Below are positions 1-7,291 of a DNA stretch of 30,034 nt, piece after piece (the stretch's first letter is position 1; every line of letters starts with the position of its first letter). Below the pieces are notes generated by a model, which had not been told where the DNA came from, ran no database searches, and was given only the letters and a program-made list of their open reading frames with translations. Source of the DNA: CAISIP01 sp038247175 (lineage in GTDB: Bacteria > Pseudomonadota > Gammaproteobacteria > Burkholderiales > Burkholderiaceae_C); contig JBBRVD010000024.1 in NCBI GenBank assembly GCA_038247175.1, positions 1 to 30,034 of the forward strand, in the 5' to 3' direction. The position numbers and the translations under genes are program-made.

Positions 1-1
1 G

Positions 2-1390
2 ATGCCGCGGGGCGCTACGGCCCAGCGCGGCGACGAGATGGCGGCGATCGAAGCGGTGCTGCATGCACGCCGCACCGATGCGCGCATCGCCGACTGGCTG
101 GACCAGGCCCGGCCAGGCGATGCGGCCGGTCGCCGCGCGCTGGAACTGATCAACCGCAGCTATCGCAGGAACGCCTGCATTGCGGCCCCACTGGCCTGCG
201 AGATCGCTCGCACCACCTCGGTCGCGCAAGGCCTTTGGGCCCAGGCCAGGGCCCAGGACGATGTGGCGCTGTTCCTGCCGACGCTGCAAAAGGTACTGTC
301 ACTCAAGCGCGAAGCCGGGCAGGCCTTGTCGGCAGGTGGCTTCGGGGCCGACGCCTACGACGCGCTGCTCGACGACTACGAGCCCGGTGCCACTGCATCC
401 AGCATCGCCGCGATGTTCGACCGGATGCGGCCACGTCTGATGGCACTGCGGGAACGCGTGCTGGGCGCGAGAATCCAGCCCGCCGCGCTGCACGGCCGAT
501 TTCCGCACGCCGCCCAACTGGCGCTGGCGCGCGAGATGGCAGACGCCTTCGGTTACGACTGGAATCGCGGCCGGCTCGACCTGGCGGTGCATCCGTTCTC
601 GTCCGGATCGGGCGACGACGTGCGTATCACGACGCGGGTGGTCGAGAACGACCCGTTCAACTGCCTGTATTCGACCCTCCACGAGACCGGTCATGCGTGT
701 TACGAACAAGGCATAGCCCCCGCGCACCGGCTGACGCCGCTGGGTCAGGGCGTGTCGATGGGGGTACACGAAAGCCAGAGCCGCATCTACGAGAACCAGC
801 TCGGGCGTTCGCGCGCGTTCACGCACTGGTTGTTCGGTCGCATGCGAGCCCACGCCGATGGGTTCACCCCGGCATCGGCAGACGACTTTTATGCCACGGT
901 CAACCGGGTGCAGCCAGGCTTCATCCGTACCGAGGCCGATGAGATCCAGTACAACCTGCATGTCATGATGCGCTTCGACCTGGAACGCGCGCTGGTCGAC
1001 GGCTCGCTTGCCGCAGGCGACCTGGAACAGGCGTGGAACCAGCGCTTTGAAAAGGACTTCGGCCTTGCGGTCGATCGGCCGTCGAACGGCATGCTGCAGG
1101 ACGTGCACTGGTCGGTCGGTCTGTTCGGATACTTCCCGACCTACACGCTGGGTAACGTCTATGCCGGCTGCCTGCACCAGGCGCTGCGCAAGGATGTGCC
1201 GGAGCTCGACTCCAGCCTGGCGCGCGGAGTGGCCAAGCCCGCCACCGAATGGCTGCGCGAGCGACTTCACCAGCACGGCGCGTTGTTTCGCCCGGCCGAT
1301 CTGATCGAACAGGCCTGTGGCCAGGCCCCGACGCCGGAGCCGCTGCTGGACTACCTGGAGGCCAAGTTCGGGCAGATCTACCGGCTTTGA
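2..1390 (+). CDS. Carboxypeptidase Taq-type metallopeptidase (family M32), 5'-truncated
   Basis: Zinc metallocarboxypeptidase that removes C-terminal residues from peptides in the cytoplasm. 462 residues are present and the window edge cuts the N-terminus: family members are about 500 residues, and the first residues (MPRGA) match the interior of the family, so this ATG is not the true start. All M32 signature motifs are visible in order: HPF at about residue 197, DVRIT at 206-210, the zinc-binding HETGH at 227-231, HESQ with the third ligand Glu at 257, and GMLQDVHW at about 363-370. It converges on the oxidoreductase gene 92 bases downstream. Family assignment is firm; the in vivo substrate is unknown. 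Confidence 0.95.
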   Translation: MPRGATAQRGDEMAAIEAVLHARRTDARIADWLDQARPGDAAGRRALELINRSYRRNACIAAPLACEIARTTSVAQGLWAQARAQDDVALFLPTLQKVLSLKREAGQALSAGGFGADAYDALLDDYEPGATASSIAAMFDRMRPRLMALRERVLGARIQPAALHGRFPHAAQLALAREMADAFGYDWNRGRLDLAVHPFSSGSGDDVRITTRVVENDPFNCLYSTLHETGHACYEQGIAPAHRLTPLGQGVSMGVHESQSRIYENQLGRSRAFTHWLFGRMRAHADGFTPASADDFYATVNRVQPGFIRTEADEIQYNLHVMMRFDLERALVDGSLAAGDLEQAWNQRFEKDFGLAVDRPSNGMLQDVHWSVGLFGYFPTYTLGNVYAGCLHQALRKDVPELDSSLARGVAKPATEWLRERLHQHGALFRPADLIEQACGQAPTPEPLLDYLEAKFGQIYRL

Positions 1391-1429
1391 AACCCGGTTG
1401 CACCCCCGGCCCCGATCGAAATTGCCTGC

Positions 1430-1472
1430 GCGCGGTATGCACCGCGCAACAAGTTGAACCGCCGTCCGGCGG
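1430..1472. terminator. Tandem hairpins between convergent genes (possible bidirectional terminator)
   Basis: Two inverted repeats lie between two converging genes. The first has a perfect 7-bp stem (GCGCGGT / ACCGCGC) around the loop ATGC at 1430-1447. The second pairs CCGCC with GGCGG around GTCC at 1459-1472. The position suits transcription termination for both strands, but neither is followed by a clear T-run, so intrinsic termination is only an inference. Confidence 0.35.
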
Positions 1473-1482
1473 CCCACCCGTG

Positions 1483-4400
1483 TCAGCCGCCAATCGAGCG
1501 CTGGGCAGACGGCGCCGTCGGCGCAGCCGCCACCGGCGCGCGCCACTGCTGCATCAGCTCCTGCCAATGGCCACGCGCGGCCACCAGGTTGCGCTCCTTC
1601 ACGTGGCCGTAACCCTTGATCTTTTCCGGGATACGGGCGATCTCCACCGCCAATGCATGGTTGCCAGCCGTCAGCCGTGGCAGCAGCTCGTCGATGCTGG
1701 CACGGTATTCGCCGATCAAAGCCCGCTCGGACTGACGCTCCGCGCTGCGACCGAAGATGTCCAATGCAGAACCACGCAGGCCCTTGAGCCTGGCCAGCCA
1801 GCGGAATCCGGTCAGCATCGCCGGGCCGAACTTCTGCTTTTGCAATTCACCCTTTTCGTTGCGCTTGGCCAGCAGCGGCGGCGCCAGGTGGTAGTTCAGC
1901 TTGAAATCGCCTTCGAACATCGCGTTGACCTTGTCCAGGAACGCGGTGTCGGTATGCAGACGAGCGACCTCGTATTCGTCCTTGTACGCCATCAGCTTGA
2001 ACAGGTAACGCGCCACGCTTTCGGCCAGTAGCGTCTTGCCGAGCACGCTTTCCGCATCACGTATCTTGTGCACATAGGCCTGGTACTGGTTGGCGTACGC
2101 CGCGTCCTGGTATCCGGTCAGAAATTCAACCCGCCGCGCGACGATGGTGTCGAGCGTCTCGCGTTTCGTGAACTGCAGCACCTGTGCCGGGGTCAGCAGC
2201 TTTTCGACATCGGGCCAATCGTGCGCGGCGCGGCGACCCCACTCGAAAGCCGCCTTGTTGTTGTCCACCTGCACCGCATTGAGTTCGATTGCGCGGACCA
2301 GCGATGCCCGGCGCAGCGGAATCCAGCCGCGCTGCCAGGCGTAGCCGAGCATCATCGGGTTGGTATAGATGCTGTCGCCCATCAGCTTGGTGGCAGCGGC
2401 ATCGGCATTGAAAGCGCCCAGGCCAGCGACACCCACGGTCCTGGCGATCTCGCTGGCGCATGCGTCGGCCGGGTTCTGCCAGCTGCCGTCGCGCACGAAC
2501 GCGGCGGTCGGCGTGCTGTGCGAATTGAGCGCCACGTGGGTGCGGCCTTCGCGCATGCGCAGCAGGGTTTCCTTGCCCGCGGCCACCAGCGGGTCGCAGC
2601 CGATGATCAGATCGGCCGCAGCCATGCTCACGCGCGTGGTGCGGATGTCCTGCTGACGCGCGGCGATCAGCACATGGCTCCAGGTCGCGCCGCCTTTTTG
2701 CGCCAGCCCGGCCGCATCCTGCGTGACGATACCCTTGCCCTCGATATGCGCCGCCATGCCCAGCAACTGGCCGATCGTGATGACACCGGTGCCACCGACA
2801 CCGGCCACGATGATGCCCCAGACCTGGCCGTTGGCGGCGTCGAGCGTCAACGGCTGCGGCTCGGGTAACGCGCCGAGTTCGAACGGTGACAAGGCCTTGT
2901 CCTTGGACTTTTTCTTCAGCTGTCCGCCCTCGACGGTGATGAAACTCGGGCAGAAACCCTTGAGGCAGGACATGTCCTTGTTGCAGGTCGACTGGTTGAT
3001 CTGGCGCTTGCGACCGAATTCGGTCTCCAGCGGCTCGACGCTCATGCAATTGGACTGCACGCCGCAGTCGCCGCAACCTTCGCAGACCAGCTCGTTGATA
3101 ACAACGCGCTTGGCCGGATCGACCATGCTGCCGCGCTTGCGCCGGCGCCGCTTCTCGGTGGCACAGGTCTGGTCGTAGATGATGACCGTCGTACCCTTGA
3201 TCTCGCGGAATTCGCGTTGCACCGCATCCAACCTGTCGCGGTGCAATACGGCGACGCCTTCCACCAGCTTGACGCCTTCGTATTTCTCCGGCTCGTCGGT
3301 GACGACGACGATCTTCACGGCACCTTCGGCGCGCATCGACTGCGCGATCTGCGACACCGAGTGCCCCTCGGCACGCTCGCCGATCTGCTGCCCGCCAGTC
3401 ATCGCGACCGCATCGTTGTACAGGATCTTGTAGGTGATGTTGACCCCCGCGGCGATACTCTGGCGCACCGCCAGCAGGCCACTGTGGAAATAGGTGCCGT
3501 CGCCCAGGTTGGCGAACATGTGGGTGTCGGTGGAAAACGGCTGCTGGCCGACCCAGGGCACACCTTCGCCGCCCATCTGGGTGAAGCCGATCGTGCTGCG
3601 GTCCATCCAGGTGGCCATGAAGTGGCAGCCAATACCTGCCATCGCGCGGGAACCCTCGGGCACCTTGGTGCTGGTGTTGTGAGGGCAACCCGAGCAGAAC
3701 CAGGGCTGGCGCTCGGCGCCCTGGACGCCGCCGCCGAGTTCGAGCACCTGCATGGCCTGCTCCTTGGCCCGCAGAATCGCCATCTGCGCGTCGATGCGCG
3801 CGGCCATGTCGGAACCCACCCCCATCTTTTTCACGCGCTGCGCGATCGCCCGCGCGATGAGTGCCGGCGACAGGTCGGCGTTCGCGCGCAGCAGCGTGTT
3901 GGCGCTCGGATTGGGCATCGACCACTCGCCGCCGGAGAAGTCGCCATCGCCCTCGTTGAACTTGCCATACACATTGGGCCGCACATCCGCTCGCCAGTTG
4001 TACAGCTCTTCCTTGATCTGGTATTCGATGACCTGGCGCTTTTCCTCCACCACCAGGATCTCCTGCAAACCGGTGGCGAAGTCACGCGTGAGTTGTGCCT
4101 CCAGTGGCCAGACCACACCGACCTTGTGCAGCCGGATGCCGAGCTGGCGGCAGGTCGCGTCATCGAGCCCCAGGTCCATCAGCGCCTGTCGGGTGTCGTT
4201 GTAAGCCTTGCCGCTGGCAATGATGCCGAAACGGTCGTTCGGTCCTTCGATCGCGTTGTAGTTCAGTCGGTTGGCCCGGATATAGGCCAGTGCCGCGTAC
4301 CATTTGGTGCTGAACAGCCGCGCCTCCTGTTCCAGCGCATGGTCAGGCCAGCGGATATGCACGCCACCCGGGGGCATCTCGAAATCGGTCGGAACCACGA

Positions 4401-5097
4401 TCTGCACCCGCTGCGGGTCGATCATCGCGGTGGCACTGGATTCGACAATTTCCTGGATCGTCTTCATGCCCGCCCAGACACCCGAGAAGCGGCTCATCGC
4501 GAAGGCGTGGATGCCCAGATCCAGGATCTCCTGTACATTGGCCGGGAAGAAAACCGGCAAACCGCAGGCCTTGAAGATATGGTCGCTCTGGTGCGCGGAG
4601 GTCGAACTTTTGGACACATGATCGTCACCGGCCACGGCGATCACGCCTCCCCAGGGCGTCGTGCCGGCCATGTTGGCATGCTTGAAGACGTCTGAAGTCC
4701 GGTCCACACCCGGACCCTTGCCATACCAGATGCCGAACACGCCATCGAAGCGGTTCGTGCCCGGTGGCGCAAAACCCAGTTGCTGGGTACCCCACAACGC
4801 GGTGGCTGCCAGCTCTTCGTTGACGCCCGGCTGAAACACGATGTGCTGCGCCTTCAGGTATTGGGATGCCTTGACCAGCGCCTGGTCGTACCCCCCCAAC
4901 GGCGAGCCCCGGTAACCGCTGATGAAGCCCGCCGTGTTCTTGCCCGCCAGCGCATCACGCTGGCGCTGCAGCATCGGCAGCTTGACCAGCGCCTGCACCC
5001 CGCTCATGAAGGCGCGTCCGTAGTCAAGCGAATACTTGTCGTCCAGCGTGACGGTCTCCAGTGCCTTGCGAATATGTTCGGGTAGCGGTGCGTTCAT
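1483..5097 (-). CDS. Indolepyruvate:ferredoxin oxidoreductase, fused alpha-beta subunits
   Basis: Thiamine-diphosphate and iron-sulfur enzyme that oxidatively decarboxylates aryl-pyruvates such as indolepyruvate to acyl-CoA, passing electrons to ferredoxin; a step of aromatic amino acid breakdown. At 1204 residues it is the single-chain form, where archaeal enzymes have separate IorA and IorB. Visible in order: N-terminal pyrimidine-binding domain (FISGYRGSPLGGYD at about 58-71), FCSGCPHNTST at about 467-477, a TPP-binding GDGTYFHSG near 533, a ferredoxin-like cysteine cluster (Cys672, 675, 678, 684, then Cys705, 711, 716), and a C-terminal gamma-type domain with GVGGTG at about 766-771. The start follows an AGGAG ribosome site at 5109-5113. 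It lies 121 bases downstream of mltA on the same strand. Substrate preference cannot be read from sequence. Confidence 0.93.
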   Translation of the reverse strand: MNAPLPEHIRKALETVTLDDKYSLDYGRAFMSGVQALVKLPMLQRQRDALAGKNTAGFISGYRGSPLGGYDQALVKASQYLKAQHIVFQPGVNEELAATALWGTQQLGFAPPGTNRFDGVFGIWYGKGPGVDRTSDVFKHANMAGTTPWGGVIAVAGDDHVSKSSTSAHQSDHIFKACGLPVFFPANVQEILDLGIHAFAMSRFSGVWAGMKTIQEIVESSATAMIDPQRVQIVVPTDFEMPPGGVHIRWPDHALEQEARLFSTKWYAALAYIRANRLNYNAIEGPNDRFGIIASGKAYNDTRQALMDLGLDDATCRQLGIRLHKVGVVWPLEAQLTRDFATGLQEILVVEEKRQVIEYQIKEELYNWRADVRPNVYGKFNEGDGDFSGGEWSMPNPSANTLLRANADLSPALIARAIAQRVKKMGVGSDMAARIDAQMAILRAKEQAMQVLELGGGVQGAERQPWFCSGCPHNTSTKVPEGSRAMAGIGCHFMATWMDRSTIGFTQMGGEGVPWVGQQPFSTDTHMFANLGDGTYFHSGLLAVRQSIAAGVNITYKILYNDAVAMTGGQQIGERAEGHSVSQIAQSMRAEGAVKIVVVTDEPEKYEGVKLVEGVAVLHRDRLDAVQREFREIKGTTVIIYDQTCATEKRRRRKRGSMVDPAKRVVINELVCEGCGDCGVQSNCMSVEPLETEFGRKRQINQSTCNKDMSCLKGFCPSFITVEGGQLKKKSKDKALSPFELGALPEPQPLTLDAANGQVWGIIVAGVGGTGVITIGQLLGMAAHIEGKGIVTQDAAGLAQKGGATWSHVLIAARQQDIRTTRVSMAAADLIIGCDPLVAAGKETLLRMREGRTHVALNSHSTPTAAFVRDGSWQNPADACASEIARTVGVAGLGAFNADAAATKLMGDSIYTNPMMLGYAWQRGWIPLRRASLVRAIELNAVQVDNNKAAFEWGRRAAHDWPDVEKLLTPAQVLQFTKRETLDTIVARRVEFLTGYQDAAYANQYQAYVHKIRDAESVLGKTLLAESVARYLFKLMAYKDEYEVARLHTDTAFLDKVNAMFEGDFKLNYHLAPPLLAKRNEKGELQKQKFGPAMLTGFRWLARLKGLRGSALDIFGRSAERQSERALIGEYRASIDELLPRLTAGNHALAVEIARIPEKIKGYGHVKERNLVAARGHWQELMQQWRAPVAAAPTAPSAQRSIGG

Positions 5098-5218
5098 GGC
5101 AGGCGGGACTCCTGGGATGGGGATGGTTCACGGGTTCGGCAAAGTGTAGGACCGATGCGCGGATATGTGTTTTCTTTCACAACGCCGGCGCCTGGGTCAG
5201 ACCGCGCAGCCGATCGGG

Positions 5219-6427
5219 TCACGGTTTGGGCCAGAAAGCCCACAATTGCAAGGGCTGCTTGAGCCGTCCCGCAATCTCTCCGGCCTGGTCTCCCCAGCCG
5301 ACGAAATAGTCGGCGCGCACCGCGCCGACGATGGCGCTGCCGGTATCTTGCGCCACCACCAGCCGCTGCAGTTTCAGTATCGGACCGCTCGAGGCCAGCC
5401 ACACCGGTGTTCCATAGGGAATACTGCCGGGATCAACCGCAATCGACCGCCCCGGTGTCAGCGGCACACCCTGCGCACCCCGCGGACCGAACGCTGCATC
5501 AAACTCCGACAACGGCTCCTCGCGAAAAAACACGGTCCGCGGGTTGCTCCACAACATTTCATTGACCCGCTGCGGATTGAGCGCCACCCAGTTGCGGATC
5601 GAAGGCCAGGAGGCTTCACGTACCTGCTGCTGGTCGAGCAACCAGCGTCCGACGCTGCCATAGGGCTGGTCGTTGGTGGCGGCATACGCCAGACGCACCA
5701 GACGCAGCTGGCCGTCGGATTCGCGCAGTTGCAGCCGACCCGAGCCCTGGATCTGCAGCAGCAAGGCATCGACGGGGTTGGTCAGCCAGGCGATCTCCTG
5801 TCCGCGCAAGGCCGCCTTGGCCTCGGGCAGGGTCTCCATCTCCTTGCGCGTGAACCACGGCTTGCGCGCGGCCAGGCGCTCCGGCGGACGGTAAAGCGGA
5901 ACGGCGTATTCGCCCTGCTGCGTGCGCGAGGCCAGCAGCACCGGCTCGTAATAGGCGGTCAGCAGCCCGTCGCGGGCGCCACCGACCAGCGGTTCGACCC
6001 GGTACGGCTGCAAACGCTGCATCATCCAGCGCCGTTGCTGCTGCGGCGATGCCAGGCTCAGCACGCGCACGTCCTGACACAAAGCGGCAAACGCAAGGCC
6101 GGGCCGCTCGCAACTCTTGAGCCACGCGTTCCAGGCCTCGTGCAGTGCATCGTCGGAGAAACCTGGCAACTCAGCCCAGCGCACGGGCACCCAGCGGCTC
6201 TTGGTTTGTAGCCGCACGGGCGGCAGGTCCGCAATGTCGTCATCGGGTGGCGCGTCCTGCCATGACGGCAGCGTCGGCGCTGCCGGCCCGGGCACGGGTG
6301 CCGGCGCCGCGGCTGGCACGGCCTGCGGCGACGCTGAAACGGGGACCGGGCTCGCACAGCCCACCAGCATTTCTACAATGCCGACACAGGCCAGTGCGAC
6401 AACAGCGCGGCGCAGGAGTTGAAACAT
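5219..6427 (-). CDS. mltA: Membrane-bound lytic murein transglycosylase A (MltA), lipoprotein
   Basis: Cleaves the MurNAc-GlcNAc bond of peptidoglycan to give 1,6-anhydromuropeptides; expected at the inner face of the outer membrane. 402 residues from the chosen start, which gives a clean lipoprotein signal: LLRR, a hydrophobic stretch, then lipobox LVGC with the lipidated cysteine at residue 24. A proline/alanine-rich linker follows, then the MltA domain, and a C-terminal 3D domain with DTGSAI; its Asp (about residue 361) fits the family's catalytic aspartate. The reading frame extends 41 codons further upstream, but that extension would bury the signal peptide and overlaps the divergent small gene. 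No strong ribosome site precedes this ATG. Function is certain; the exact start is less so. Confidence 0.93.
   Translation of the reverse strand: MFQLLRRAVVALACVGIVEMLVGCASPVPVSASPQAVPAAAPAPVPGPAAPTLPSWQDAPPDDDIADLPPVRLQTKSRWVPVRWAELPGFSDDALHEAWNAWLKSCERPGLAFAALCQDVRVLSLASPQQQRRWMMQRLQPYRVEPLVGGARDGLLTAYYEPVLLASRTQQGEYAVPLYRPPERLAARKPWFTRKEMETLPEAKAALRGQEIAWLTNPVDALLLQIQGSGRLQLRESDGQLRLVRLAYAATNDQPYGSVGRWLLDQQQVREASWPSIRNWVALNPQRVNEMLWSNPRTVFFREEPLSEFDAAFGPRGAQGVPLTPGRSIAVDPGSIPYGTPVWLASSGPILKLQRLVVAQDTGSAIVGAVRADYFVGWGDQAGEIAGRLKQPLQLWAFWPKP
6374..6418 (+). promoter_or_regulatory. Candidate -10 box and ribosome binding site for the small membrane protein gene
   Basis: Inside the mltA signal-peptide region, on the opposite strand, there is a TACAAT hexamer at 6374-6379 and an AGGAG Shine-Dalgarno sequence at 6414-6418, 7 bases before the ATG at 6426. 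No convincing -35 is seen. The ribosome site is the strongest evidence that the small plus-strand ORF is translated. Confidence 0.4.
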
Positions 6428-6617
6428 GGTGCTTATTTTGCTTGAAGCCTTGCTGGCCTTGCTGTTGCTGATCCTGATCGTCTGGTGGACCATGTTCTCA
6501 GGGCGCCGGGGCGGCGAGCTGCCAGACGAGGCAAGGCCTGACGCGGCCAAAGACCCGGCCCTGCCGCCGCCATCGGCTGACCGCGGCGACTCGCCGCCGT
6601 CTGCACCGCCCCGCTGA
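6426..6617 (+). CDS. Small single-pass membrane protein, function unknown
   Basis: 63 residues: a leucine/isoleucine-rich membrane helix at about 2-22 (ending IVWWTMF), a short basic stretch (GRRGGE) and then an acidic, proline-rich hydrophilic tail. The positive-inside rule suggests that the C-terminal tail is cytoplasmic. Its ATG is preceded by AGGAG with ideal 7-base spacing. The start codon overlaps that of the divergent mltA gene within the tetramer CATG at 6425-6428. I have the impression that similar small proteins sit beside mltA in other Burkholderiales, but could not verify this. It could instead be a chance ORF; no domain is recognised. Confidence 0.55.
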   Translation: MVLILLEALLALLLLILIVWWTMFSGRRGGELPDEARPDAAKDPALPPPSADRGDSPPSAPPR

Positions 6618-6633
6618 GCGGACCAGCGCGCCC

Positions 6634-6650
6634 CGCTGTCCAGACAGGCG
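6634..6650. terminator. Short hairpin between converging genes
   Basis: CTGTC and GACAG pair around a CA loop, with an outer CG pair and a one-base bulge. The structure lies between the end of the small membrane-protein gene and the end of the response regulator gene. There is no T-run. It is placed as a weak bidirectional terminator would be. Confidence 0.25.
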
Positions 6651-6652
6651 GC

Positions 6653-7279
6653 TCACCGCGGCTGCAGCGCATTGGACAGGTCGAGCGCGGACTTGACCTT
6701 CATCTTGTCGAATATCCGAGCCCGGTGAACTTCGACCGTACGCACGCTGATCTGGAGCTGGTCGGCAATCAGTTTGTTGGGCAACCCGTCGAGCATCAGC
6801 CGCATCACGGCATATTCGCGTTCGGTCAACCCGGCCAGCATGCGGTCCATCGCCTCGCGTTGGGCCTGCAGGTGCAGCTGCCGGGCCGATTGCGCCAGCG
6901 CGAGTTCGACGCGGTCGACCAGTGCGTTGTCGGACACCGGTTTTTCGCAGAAGTCGAAGGCACCGCGCTTGACTGCATCGACCGCCGTCGGCAGATCGGC
7001 GTGACCGGTCAGAAAGATGACCGGGATCGCCTGGCACAGCCCGCGCTCGATCATGCGTTCGAACAACGCCAGCCCGCTCATGACCGGCATGCGAACGTCG
7101 AGCAGCAGGCAGCAGGCATGCGCCTGTCGGAAGCCCGCCTCCAGCATGGCATTGAAGGCGACCGCACCTTCGAAGGCCTGGCTGGGCAGGCCACGCGAGC
7201 GCAGCAGCCAGGCCAGGCCGGAACGCACACTGGCGTCGTCGTCGACGATGAAGACCGTCGCGTCGTGGGTCGGTTGCAT
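6653..7279 (-). CDS. FixJ/LuxR-type response regulator
   Basis: DNA-binding partner of the histidine kinase encoded just upstream; a gap of only 12 bases indicates co-transcription. 208 residues. The receiver domain (about 8-122) has the acidic pocket Asp13-Asp14-Asp15, phospho-acceptor Asp61 in LLLDVRMP, switch Thr91 in FLTGHAD and Lys113 in EKP. The C-terminal LuxR-type helix-turn-helix (about 145-203) contains LTEREYAVMRLMLDG and the recognition region ISVRTVEVHR. This is the architecture of FixJ-like regulators, which activate transcription when phosphorylated. No ribosome site is obvious, so translation may be coupled to the kinase. Its targets are not indicated by the sequence. Confidence 0.93.
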   Translation of the reverse strand: MQPTHDATVFIVDDDASVRSGLAWLLRSRGLPSQAFEGAVAFNAMLEAGFRQAHACCLLLDVRMPVMSGLALFERMIERGLCQAIPVIFLTGHADLPTAVDAVKRGAFDFCEKPVSDNALVDRVELALAQSARQLHLQAQREAMDRMLAGLTEREYAVMRLMLDGLPNKLIADQLQISVRTVEVHRARIFDKMKVKSALDLSNALQPR

Positions 7280-7291
7280 CGCGGTATTGTC

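Noticed and set aside
299..1567. Long minus-strand ORF (422 codons) opposite the carboxypeptidase
   Set aside because: It mirrors a gene with all M32 motifs; its product is low-complexity in Arg/Gln/His/Val, as expected from the antisense of high-GC coding sequence.
2126..3925. 599-codon minus-strand ORF within the oxidoreductase gene
   Set aside because: It is a frame-shifted shadow of the real gene on the same strand; the product is arginine- and alanine-rich with no domain.
3217..4695. 492-codon plus-strand ORF opposite the oxidoreductase
   Set aside because: Antisense shadow; His/Arg/Gly-rich product, and the opposite strand has clear catalytic motifs.
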